A DNA stretch of 64,000 bases from Clostridium scatologenes (GTDB taxonomy: Bacteria > Bacillota > Clostridia > Clostridiales > Clostridiaceae): contig NZ_CP009933.1 of NCBI RefSeq assembly GCF_000968375.1, forward strand, positions 1,426,001 through 1,490,000, in the 5' to 3' direction. Of this stretch, positions 52,634-60,653 are shown in pieces (within the stretch, counting starts at the first letter, position 1; each line of letters starts with the position of its first letter). The notes under the pieces are model-generated. The model was not told the DNA's origin and did not search any database. It saw only the letters and a list, made by a program, of their open reading frames with translations. The position numbers were made by a program, and so were the translations under genes.

Positions 52634-53857
52634 TTGAAGAAATCATTACTAATTATTATTTCAATTGTGTTTATATTTTTTATAACCATTCTTATAAACA
52701 TAAGAATAAAAACTAATTTATCAAAAAAAGTAAAACAAAATACTAAAGTAATTGAAGAAGAATCACCTTATAAAAAATATGGATACAATATAGATAAGGG
52801 TTTATTAGAATATAAAAGTAAATTAAAAAATGCAAGTACACAAAAGATAAGAATATATTGTATAGGCGAGTCCAGTATGAGAGGAGAATATTCCAGTGAT
52901 GAGGTAAATAAGTCCTGGGTTGGTATACTGAAATCATCATTACAAGAACAATTTGGGAATGCTGGAGAAGGGTTTATTAGTATTTATGAAGGTGCTCTAC
53001 CTCCTGCTACCAAACCAAGATGGATATTAGGAAAAGGATGGAGTGTGCTAGGGGCCTCTAATACTTTTATGTCTAATGTAGGAGGTTTTGGTGGATGCTA
53101 TGGAACATCTAACAAAAGTAGTTCACCTGCAATTTTAACTTTTACTGGAACAGAGTTAGATTTATTATATTCTAAGAGAAATAATGGAGGAACAGCTCTT
53201 ATAACAATTGATGATAAAAAAGTAGATACCATAAATTGTTTAAGTGAAGAAACAAATTTTTCACACAGAGCTTCTTATTATGGGTTATCAGAAGGTATTC
53301 ATAAATTGAAAATAACACCAAATACAACATCAAGTATTTTTATAGAAGGTGCAATTGCTTCGTCAAGTAAAACTGGTATAGAGATAGATAAGATGGCAAT
53401 TTCAAGTAAACAAGCAAATTATTTTACTACAGACTTAACCAAAAAAATTTGGAATACTTCAAAAGAGGCAGATTTAGTGCTTTTATCTTTTGGTATTAAT
53501 GATGCAGGAAATCATGTTCCTGTTGAAAAATATAAAGAAAGCATGATAGATTTAGTAACCTATTGGCAGGAAAGGGGAAGCAATGTATGTATAATAGCAA
53601 ATCAAAAACCTACAGATTTATGGACAACAGACTGGTCTGATTATATAACAGCATTATATGAAATAACAAATACTTATAATATAGGACTTATAGATATCTA
53701 TAAGGCTTATTTTAAGGATTACGCCATTGCACAAAAAGCAGGATTGTTTGGAATGGCAATTAATGATTATTCAGGAGCTAGTGGAACAAATACTGCACAT
53801 TCAAGCGATAAAGGTTATAAATATATTGGAGATATTATTTATGATAACTTAAAGTAA
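52634..53857 (+). CDS. Membrane-anchored SGNH/GDSL hydrolase
   Basis: A 407-residue secreted or anchored esterase. It has an N-terminal signal anchor (residues 1-25), then block I with the nucleophile in YCIGESSMRG (about residue 77), a long inserted beta-domain (about 100-250), block III SFGINDAGNH, and block V TAHSSDKGYKYIGD with the catalytic His. It may deacylate a surface polysaccharide or wall component; the substrate is unknown. TTG at 52634 has AGGGG nine bases upstream; GTG at 52625 overlaps that site. It precedes splB by 20 bases, so the two are probably cotranscribed. Confidence 0.82.
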   Translation: MKKSLLIIISIVFIFFITILINIRIKTNLSKKVKQNTKVIEEESPYKKYGYNIDKGLLEYKSKLKNASTQKIRIYCIGESSMRGEYSSDEVNKSWVGILKSSLQEQFGNAGEGFISIYEGALPPATKPRWILGKGWSVLGASNTFMSNVGGFGGCYGTSNKSSSPAILTFTGTELDLLYSKRNNGGTALITIDDKKVDTINCLSEETNFSHRASYYGLSEGIHKLKITPNTTSSIFIEGAIASSSKTGIEIDKMAISSKQANYFTTDLTKKIWNTSKEADLVLLSFGINDAGNHVPVEKYKESMIDLVTYWQERGSNVCIIANQKPTDLWTTDWSDYITALYEITNTYNIGLIDIYKAYFKDYAIAQKAGLFGMAINDYSGASGTNTAHSSDKGYKYIGDIIYDNLK

Positions 53858-53877
53858 ATTTAGATAGAGGTGAGAAT

Positions 53878-54900
53878 ATGTTTGTACCAAAAAGAATTAT
53901 ATTTGAAAAAGGTTCTTTAGAATATAGCATGGCTAAAAATATTCTTAATAGGTTTAAAAATAATGATGATATTGAAATTATAAAGCTAACTTCCAATAAA
54001 ATAAAACAACATATTCCAGGTGATGATTTATTTTCTTACTATAGAGAAGGGAAGAAGACTTTAGTTGTTGGCGTTAAGAAGAGCTTAAAATTTCAATCCT
54101 GTAAACCATCAGCTCATTATCAGTTACCGCTAGTATCAGGATGCATGGGACAGTGCGAGTACTGTTATTTGAATACTAAATTAGGTGATAAACCTTTTGT
54201 AAAAATTCATGTAAACATAGATAATATATTAAATCAAGCTCAAAAGTATATAGACGAAAGGTTACCTGATATAACTATATTTGATGGGGCTGCTACATCT
54301 GATCCTGTATCTGTAGAACCTTATAGTTATTCTTTAGGAAAATCAATAGAATTTTTTGGAGAAAGAAAAAATGCTAGATTTAGATTTGTAACCAAATATA
54401 ATGATATAGATTCATTACTTGATTTAAAGCATAATGAGCATACAGAAGTACGATTTAGCATTAATACATCTTCAGTTATAAATAAGTATGAGCATTTTAC
54501 TGCTTCTCGTGACAAAAGAATAGAAGCAAGTATAAAAGCTATAGAGGCTGGATATCCTGTTGGATTTTTAATTGCACCTGTATTTATTTATGATAATTGG
54601 AAAGATGAATATCATGATTTATTGCTGCAATTAAGAAAAAAGATTCCAAACGATTTGAAGTTTCCAATAACCTTTGAAGTTATATCTCATAGATACACTT
54701 CAACAGCCAAAAATATAATAATTCAAGTATTTCCTGAAAATGAATTACCAATGGATGATGAAGAACGTAAATTTAAATATGGACAATTTGGATATGGAAA
54801 ATATATATATCCTAAAGAAAGTATAGATGAAATAAAGGCATTTTTTATGAAAGAAATAGAAGAATTATTTAGCAATAAGGAGGTTAAATATATTATATAA
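53878..54900 (+). CDS. splB: Spore photoproduct lyase
   Basis: A 340-residue radical SAM DNA-repair enzyme that reverses the thymine dimer formed by UV in spores. The cluster cysteines are Cys89, Cys93 and Cys96 (CMGQCEYC). The residue matching the hydrogen-donor cysteine of Bacillus (Cys141) is alanine here (GAATSDPVSVE), while Cys75 (FQSCKPSAH) lies just before the cluster. As I recall, clostridial enzymes use such an alternative cysteine. AGAGGTGAG is the ribosome-binding site. Its presence indicates a spore former. It is cotranscribed with the SGNH hydrolase gene. Confidence 0.93.
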   Translation: MFVPKRIIFEKGSLEYSMAKNILNRFKNNDDIEIIKLTSNKIKQHIPGDDLFSYYREGKKTLVVGVKKSLKFQSCKPSAHYQLPLVSGCMGQCEYCYLNTKLGDKPFVKIHVNIDNILNQAQKYIDERLPDITIFDGAATSDPVSVEPYSYSLGKSIEFFGERKNARFRFVTKYNDIDSLLDLKHNEHTEVRFSINTSSVINKYEHFTASRDKRIEASIKAIEAGYPVGFLIAPVFIYDNWKDEYHDLLLQLRKKIPNDLKFPITFEVISHRYTSTAKNIIIQVFPENELPMDDEERKFKYGQFGYGKYIYPKESIDEIKAFFMKEIEELFSNKEVKYII

Positions 54901-55041
54901 TCATTCATATTTTTTCCATGGTTTATATAAATACTTCAAAAATTTATAATTTCAAATAAAATTTATATTAAAAACAACAAGTTATTAATATATTTAAGGA
55001 TGTGGAGGAAAATTAAGAAATTATAAAAAAGGTGGTTAACC

Positions 55042-56409
55042 ATGTTAAATAAAAATGCCATTAAAGAAGTTTTAGATATATCGCTTCCAGCAGTAGGAGA
55101 AAGTACTCTTTATACATTTATGTCTATATTCGATACTATGATGATTGGCAAGTATGGAGGAAGCATTGCTGTAAGTGTTGTTGGAATAAGCAATGAAATA
55201 TTGAATACTTGTGTAAATATTTTTATAGTAGTAGGTATCTCTATAGGAATAACTTCTTTTGTTTCAAGAAGCATAGGTGCAAAGGAGAAGTCTTCAGCGC
55301 AGGAATACGCATCTATAGGCTTTTTTTTAGGGATACTAATTTCTATTTTTCTATGTTACATATTATTTAAATTTAGTAGAAATATATTATTTTTAGCTGG
55401 CGCAAAGGGAAAAATATTAGATTTAAGTAATACATTTACCAAAATAACTGTTATAGCTATATTTTTTAATATGATTACCAATGTAATAAATTCTATATTG
55501 AGAGGGTATGGAAATACCTATATCCCATTTTTAATAGCAGCTTTTATTACTATAGTAAAGTTATTTCTAGATGTAATATTGATATTTGGAATAATTGTTC
55601 CAGAGTTAGGTATCATGGGGGCAGCAATAGCTTCTATATGCTCTCAAGCTGCTGGTTTTATTGCTGTATTAATTTATTTTATTAAAGAATCCCATGTAAA
55701 AATAAAACTTAGATATATTTTTGGTTTAAAAATATCAAAAATAAGAAATATTTTATTACTTTCTATACCGTCTTCAATGGAGGATGCTGCATTTGGATTA
55801 AGTAGGTTGCTTTGTACATTTATTATTATGCATTCAGGAAATACTGCCTTTGCATCTAATCAAATTGCTAATACTATTGAATCTATTTCTTTTATGCCAG
55901 GTATGGGGTTTGGCGTGGCTGCAACTACTTTAGTAGGAATGAAAGTAGGAGAAAAAAATTATAAAAAGGCAAGAGAGTATACATATTTATGTGCAATAGG
56001 TGCAGTATTGATGATGGGATTTTTTTCAGCAGTATTTTTAATTATGCCAGGAATATTAGTAAACTTATTTATAGATGAAGAGGAAAAGAAAATTATATAT
56101 TTGGCATCTTTATGTCTTTTCATAGGAGCATTTGAACAGCCATCTATAGCAATATCAACAGTGTTTTCCAGCGCATTAAAAGGTGCAGGTGATGCTAAAA
56201 CACCTCTTATAGTTTCCCTAATGACTAGTTGGATTATAAGATTGCCTTTAATATTTTATTTTATACATTTTTTAAGATTTTCTGTAATTTACGTATGGTG
56301 GGTTACAGTTATACAGTGGGGAGTTGATGCGATATTGATGTTTATATTATTTGAAAAAAAGTTAAATAGCAGAAATAAGTTATTAGTATCAAAATTCATT
56401 AGATACTAA
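55042..56409 (+). CDS. MATE family efflux transporter
   Basis: A 455-residue membrane protein with twelve predicted helices in two halves. The MATE pattern is clear: FDTMMIGKYGGSIAVSVVGISNE (about 29-52), the central RGYGNTYIPF, and in the second half FASNQIANTIESISFMPGMGFG. It probably exports cationic or organic compounds in exchange for sodium or protons; the substrate is unknown. AAAAAGGTGG precedes the ATG. The gap before it lacks a clear terminator for splB. Confidence 0.93.
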   Translation: MLNKNAIKEVLDISLPAVGESTLYTFMSIFDTMMIGKYGGSIAVSVVGISNEILNTCVNIFIVVGISIGITSFVSRSIGAKEKSSAQEYASIGFFLGILISIFLCYILFKFSRNILFLAGAKGKILDLSNTFTKITVIAIFFNMITNVINSILRGYGNTYIPFLIAAFITIVKLFLDVILIFGIIVPELGIMGAAIASICSQAAGFIAVLIYFIKESHVKIKLRYIFGLKISKIRNILLLSIPSSMEDAAFGLSRLLCTFIIMHSGNTAFASNQIANTIESISFMPGMGFGVAATTLVGMKVGEKNYKKAREYTYLCAIGAVLMMGFFSAVFLIMPGILVNLFIDEEEKKIIYLASLCLFIGAFEQPSIAISTVFSSALKGAGDAKTPLIVSLMTSWIIRLPLIFYFIHFLRFSVIYVWWVTVIQWGVDAILMFILFEKKLNSRNKLLVSKFIRY

Positions 56410-56504
56410 TATAAAAATTTAAAAATTTATGATATTAGTCATATATTGAAGTATTATAGAAAACATGATAAACTTTGTAAATAATATGTGTATACATTAT
56501 AAAA

Positions 56505-56555
56505 GGAGGTGAATATTAGAGAATTTATAAAATTACTATAAGTAAATTCTCTATG
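56505..56555 (+). promoter_or_regulatory. Shine-Dalgarno separated from AUG by a hairpin
   Basis: GGAGGT (56505-56510) is 43 bases before the ATG at 56553. Between them a perfect 10-bp stem, AGAGAATTTA (56518-56527) with TAAATTCTCT (56543-56552), ends exactly at the ATG. If folded, the effective spacing becomes seven or eight bases. Confidence 0.55.
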
Positions 56556-57251
56556 GATAATATGAATAATATTGAATTGAAAGATGACATACAAGGAAGA
56601 GTTCCTTATGAATACATACAGAATATATTTGCAAAAGAAGACCCATTTCAAATATCTGATCAATCAGGAATTTATTATGATAAAGATGAACACTATTTTA
56701 AAGTAAAGATTATGGGAAGAAATTATATTGTAAAGCATCCTTATGGGACTGTATATGATATGAAAATGCAGAAGGAAATAAAAGCATATACCATAAGAAC
56801 TTTAATTTTAAGGTATCTTGTAAATTCAAAAAATGTGCCTACTTTTAATCAAGAAATAACGTATAAAGAAATACCAGGTGGATTAGTTTATTATAAAAAT
56901 TTTTACAATAGGACTATATTAAAGCTAGCTAAGATTTTTGGCAACGATTTAAAAGCATTAGAGGAGAATACTATTTGTATAGGTGGTAAAGTGATAAATA
57001 AAGGAGATGCAGCCTGTAGATTTGAATTTATAAATAATATATATATAACATTTATAGTATGGCAGGGTGATGATGAATTAGAAGCTTCATCAAACATAAT
57101 TTTTGACAGAAATATACAGTATTATTTTAATGCTGAAGATTTAGCCGTATTAGGAGATGTTGCTATAGAATTGTTAAAAAATAAAGGAGAAATACCTGAT
57201 TGGATAGGGCTTTATCAAAAGAAAACTAAAGATGGTTATGAAATCAATTAA
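56553..57251 (+). CDS. DUF3786 domain protein
   Basis: A 232-residue cytoplasmic protein with the DUF3786 pattern: GGLVYYKNFYNRTI near residue 108, GGKVINKGDAACRFEF near 145, VWQGDDELEASSNIIFD near 168, and NAEDLAVLGDVAIELL. The family is found in anaerobes, sometimes near corrinoid or acetyl-CoA-pathway genes; its function is unknown. No usable start lies close to a ribosome-binding site, because the GGAGGT is 43 bases upstream with a hairpin between. Frame and composition are clearly coding. Confidence 0.8.
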   Translation: MDNMNNIELKDDIQGRVPYEYIQNIFAKEDPFQISDQSGIYYDKDEHYFKVKIMGRNYIVKHPYGTVYDMKMQKEIKAYTIRTLILRYLVNSKNVPTFNQEITYKEIPGGLVYYKNFYNRTILKLAKIFGNDLKALEENTICIGGKVINKGDAACRFEFINNIYITFIVWQGDDELEASSNIIFDRNIQYYFNAEDLAVLGDVAIELLKNKGEIPDWIGLYQKKTKDGYEIN

Positions 57252-57459
57252 GTTGTAATAAAAAATGTTATACAGTATTTCCTAAAATCACCGAAATATA
57301 TGGTATAAGGTTCCTATATAACCAATATCATTATTAAATTGGGTTTTAATGGTGATTAAAGTAGATGTGGTTAAGTGTTTTTCACAATCTTTTATTTTTT
57401 TGATGGATAAGTTAAAAAATGATAACGGTTAGAGAATTTTAGATATGGGGGAATAGATT

Positions 57460-57933
57460 ATGACCAAAAAAGAATTACTGTATAACACTGAAAGCGTAGA
57501 AAAAATTGAAAGTTATTTTCAAATAAAATTTCCAAATTCATATAAAGAGGTAATAGCTAAAAATGATCAAGTGTATCCGGAAAATATAGATTATGAGGTA
57601 GATATACCTGGATATGGGATAATTAATTTTAATTTTCAGAGATTATTAGAAGAAGAATTTATAAATTTTACTAAAGCATTTAGTGATAGAATATTTGATA
57701 CAAAAAAAATTATTCCTTTTGCATCAAATTTAAATGGAGATGTATTACTTTTTGATTATATAGAAAATACATATGATCCAGCCATATTGTATATGGAACA
57801 TAAAGAAGCTCTATGTATTGAAGATATTACATCATCACAATTAAAAGTGAAATCTTTAGAGGAATGGATAGAAGGAAATTTTATTTTTATATCAACTTCT
57901 TTTGAGAAACTTAATACTATGATTTATATTTAG
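57460..57933 (+). CDS. SMI1/KNR4 (SUKH) family protein
   Basis: A 157-residue protein with the SUKH-1 pattern: an N-terminal helix pair (VEKIESYFQIKFPNSYKEVIAKND), a central IIPFASNLNGDVLLFDY strand region and a C-terminal KSLEEWIEGNF. Such proteins are often immunity factors against contact-dependent or polymorphic toxins. Here no toxin gene is adjacent, so it may be an orphan immunity gene or have a different role. GGGGG precedes the ATG. Single gene with its own terminator. Confidence 0.8.
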   Translation: MTKKELLYNTESVEKIESYFQIKFPNSYKEVIAKNDQVYPENIDYEVDIPGYGIINFNFQRLLEEEFINFTKAFSDRIFDTKKIIPFASNLNGDVLLFDYIENTYDPAILYMEHKEALCIEDITSSQLKVKSLEEWIEGNFIFISTSFEKLNTMIYI

Positions 57934-57952
57934 AAAAAATAATAAAATTTTA

Positions 57953-57999
57953 AAAATCGTACTCTTCTAAAAATTTAATGAATAGAAGAGTGCGGTTTT
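57953..57999 (+). terminator. Rho-independent terminator after the SMI1/KNR4 gene
   Basis: A 17-base stem with one wobble (57953-57969 with 57983-57999), followed by T. Confidence 0.85.
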
Positions 58000-58070
58000 T
58001 TTATATATTCTAAGTTGAAGTTTATTCATGTTTAACATATAAATTTTATATTATGAATTTTGCCTAAATA

Positions 58071-58123
58071 TTGACAATTAAGGATTACAGTTGTATACTT
58101 AAAAATGTTAACAATTGTAATCC
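58071..58123 (+). promoter_or_regulatory. blaI promoter with flanking dyad
   Basis: TTGACA (58071-58076), 17-base spacer, TATACT (58094-58099), a near-perfect promoter. GGATTACAGTTG (58082-58093) and CAATTGTAATCC (58112-58123) form a 12-bp dyad with one mismatch that embraces the -10 box, probably the BlaI site. The TACA/TGTA halves resemble known BlaI/MecI operators. Confidence 0.7.
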
Positions 58124-58139
58124 AATGGAGGTGAAATTA

Positions 58140-58511
58140 ATGAAAAAGGGCCCTAAAATATCAGAAGCAGAATGGGAAATTATGAAGATAGTGTGGACAA
58201 ATAAGTTTTGTACTTCCAGGCAAATAACTGAGGCCATTGAAAAAAATACAGAATGGAAACCTAAAACAGTAAAAACTTTAATTAATAGGCTAGTTGGAAA
58301 AAATGTGCTTGGATATAAGGAAGATGGTAGAAAATATATTTATTATCCACTAATAGAAGAAGCTGAATGTATAAAAGAAGCAAATCAGTCTTTTTTAAGT
58401 CGAGTATATGATGGAGCAATAAAGAAAATGCTTGTAAGCTTTATAAAAGAAAACGACTTATCAAAGGATGATATTGAAGAATTAAAGCGTATTTTAGATG
58501 AGAGGGAGTAA
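58140..58511 (+). CDS. BlaI/MecI/CopY family repressor
   Basis: A 123-residue winged-helix repressor of the penicillinase-repressor family: ISEAEWEIMKIVW (residues 6-18), KPKTVKTLINRLVGK as recognition helix, and DGRKYIYYPLI as wing. A C-terminal dimerisation part follows. It is cleaved or released by a BlaR1-type membrane protease, and the next gene encodes one. The start at 58140 is right after TGGAGGTG; a start at 58071 would overlap the promoter. A dyad around the promoter -10 box suggests autorepression. No beta-lactamase gene is adjacent. Confidence 0.93.
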   Translation: MKKGPKISEAEWEIMKIVWTNKFCTSRQITEAIEKNTEWKPKTVKTLINRLVGKNVLGYKEDGRKYIYYPLIEEAECIKEANQSFLSRVYDGAIKKMLVSFIKENDLSKDDIEELKRILDERE

Positions 58512-58516
58512 TATCA

Positions 58517-60418
58517 ATGGTAAGCTTATTCTTCTATAACTATATTTTATTTAATTGGGTAGTTCAGTTATCTGTTAGTGCAAGTATATTGACAGTTTTA
58601 GTTATTATGATACAAAAGTTGATTAAAAACAGATTTGGAGCAAAATTTCAATATATAATTTGGTTTGCTGTAATAGTACGATTAGTATTACCACAACTTC
58701 CAACAAGCTCAATTAGCATATTTAATTATGTGCCTTCAGTAAAACAAATGCCTCCAATAATCGTTGTAGAAAAAAGCACTAAAAATGAAAAAAAGATAAG
58801 TGTTGAACCAAGAATTAATTCAGCATACTCTAAATATAGTGAGCCATATAACGAAATTGATTTAAATAATTTATTGAATCTTAGTTATATAACTAAAAAT
58901 ATACCTCTAAATCCAGATATAAGCTTTTTTCTTTCTTTGATATGGATAATTGGAGTATTTGTAATAGGTATATATAAATTATCAATATGTATATACTTTC
59001 AAAACAAAATTAGAAAAAAGGATGATTTTTGTGATATTGAAGTAATAAACATATTGGAAAAGTGCAAATCTGAAATGAAGGTAAATAAATACATTAAGCT
59101 AGTTGAAACAGAAAAAGTTAAAAGTCCATCACTTATAGGAGTTATACATCCTATAATACTACTTCCTAAAAATATTCATGAAATAGTTCCTATGAGAAAG
59201 CTTAACTATATATTTATTCATGAGTTAGCTCATTTAAAGCAAAAAGATACATTTATAAATTGGATAATACTAGTACTGGGAATATTACATTGGTTTAATC
59301 CAGTTATTCATTATAGTTTCAGTAAAATGTGTGAAGACATGGAAATATCCTGTGATTCTCTTGCATTATCTTATATAAATGATGATGAAGCAAAGGAATA
59401 TGGATTAACAATTCTTAGTCTTGCTGAAAAAATTTCAATTCATACTAACCTTCCAGTAATGGCATCAATAGTTAGTAGTAAATCCAAAATAAAAAGGAGA
59501 ATTATTATGATAAAAATGTTTAATAAAAAATCTCATAAAGTTTCTGCAGTGGCTATGGCATCATTATTAGTGTTAGGCTGTGCTGTACTAACAGATGGGA
59601 ATGCAAAAGCATCATCAATAAAAAATCAAATAGTATCTAATTTTTCTAAACATCAAGATAAAGTTGATTATCCTTTTGTTAATGATGCTCAACTAATTGG
59701 AAGATGGCAAAGTGTGGACTTTGTAAAGAATATTAGTGATTTTAAAGTTGATAGTAAAAGTTGGAGTGGCAATTTATTTGTTAAAGAATTAAACTTTTTA
59801 CAGGATGGTAAAGTATCTAAAACTGCATTTACATGGACAAAAGGAATTATTTTAGATCAAGCTCAAAAAACTGCCAGCAAATATGTAATTAAAGAAATAA
59901 ACGGTTCAACTTATATGTTCTTTGAATGGAAGAATGGAGACTATACAATGAGAGGGATGAAGCCTAATTATTATGTAATGAAGAAAGTAAATTCGGTGCC
60001 TTTATTAACAACTAATATGCATGGTGAAGAAGTTGGAAATAGAAAAGTTGATAAAATTGAGTATTCTTTTGTTAATGATTCACAGGTTATTGGAAACTGG
60101 AAAAGTGTTGATTTTGTGAAAAATACTAGTGATTTTAAACCTGGAAATCAATCTTGGCAGTCAGAGTTATTTTTAAACACTTTGAATTTTGCTAAAGATG
60201 GAAGTTTAAATTCAAGATTTTACAATGACGGAAAAATTTTAGATTTAAAACTTACATGGACAAAAGACATTGTTATTGATAAAAATAATAAAACTGCAAG
60301 TAGATATATAATTAAAGAAATAAATGGTTCAACTTATATGTTCTATGAATGGAAGAGTGGAGATTATACAGACAGAGGTATGAAACCTTATTATTATGTA
60401 TTGGAAAAGACAAATTAA
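58517..60418 (+). CDS. BlaR1-like M56 metallopeptidase with duplicated C-terminal sensor repeats
   Basis: A 633-residue membrane protease. N-terminal helices (about residues 10-60 and 135-160) and a cytoplasmic M56 zinc peptidase domain with HELAHLKQKD (His near residue 235) are followed by a last membrane helix (about 343-363). Instead of the penicillin-binding sensor of true BlaR1, the outer part holds two tandem copies of a domain of about 115-120 residues (residues 381-491 and 512-633). Each copy begins FVND-x-Q-x-IG and ends RGMKP-YYV. It probably senses something other than penicillin and inactivates the adjacent BlaI-type repressor. It lies five bases after blaI. Confidence 0.88.
   Translation: MVSLFFYNYILFNWVVQLSVSASILTVLVIMIQKLIKNRFGAKFQYIIWFAVIVRLVLPQLPTSSISIFNYVPSVKQMPPIIVVEKSTKNEKKISVEPRINSAYSKYSEPYNEIDLNNLLNLSYITKNIPLNPDISFFLSLIWIIGVFVIGIYKLSICIYFQNKIRKKDDFCDIEVINILEKCKSEMKVNKYIKLVETEKVKSPSLIGVIHPIILLPKNIHEIVPMRKLNYIFIHELAHLKQKDTFINWIILVLGILHWFNPVIHYSFSKMCEDMEISCDSLALSYINDDEAKEYGLTILSLAEKISIHTNLPVMASIVSSKSKIKRRIIMIKMFNKKSHKVSAVAMASLLVLGCAVLTDGNAKASSIKNQIVSNFSKHQDKVDYPFVNDAQLIGRWQSVDFVKNISDFKVDSKSWSGNLFVKELNFLQDGKVSKTAFTWTKGIILDQAQKTASKYVIKEINGSTYMFFEWKNGDYTMRGMKPNYYVMKKVNSVPLLTTNMHGEEVGNRKVDKIEYSFVNDSQVIGNWKSVDFVKNTSDFKPGNQSWQSELFLNTLNFAKDGSLNSRFYNDGKILDLKLTWTKDIVIDKNNKTASRYIIKEINGSTYMFYEWKSGDYTDRGMKPYYYVLEKTN
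59657..60415 (+). repeat. Tandem duplication encoding the two sensor domains
   Basis: The units 59657-59989 and 60050-60415 are similar at both protein and DNA level. The stretch starting at 59888 and that at 60311 are nearly identical for almost 90 bases (ATTAAAGAAATAA...GGTTCAACTTATATGTTCT). This suggests a fairly recent or gene-converted duplication. Confidence 0.85.
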
Positions 60419-60442
60419 CAAAGTGGTTTGTTTAAATACAGG

Positions 60443-60532
60443 ACCTTTAAAAAAGTAAATGGCTTAATTTTTAAAGGTAAAAAATAAAAGAAATCATAGC
60501 TGCAGGATATTTTCAAATTATCTTGTGGCTAT
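60443..60532 (+). terminator. Two successive hairpins downstream of the BlaR1-like gene
   Basis: ACCTTTAAAAA (60443-60453) with TTTTTAAAGGT (60468-60478), then a 14-base stem with three wobbles (60496-60509 with 60519-60532) followed by a T-rich stretch. The second is the likelier terminator. Confidence 0.5.
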
Positions 60533-60653
60533 AATTATTTTCGTGATAAAATATTAGTTGCAAAAAAATAATGAATTTATTCTTTTATATAGATGAGACC
60601 ATTGTGTATAGTGTTAAAATAGGATATATAACATATGAAGGTGAGGGTTTTCA

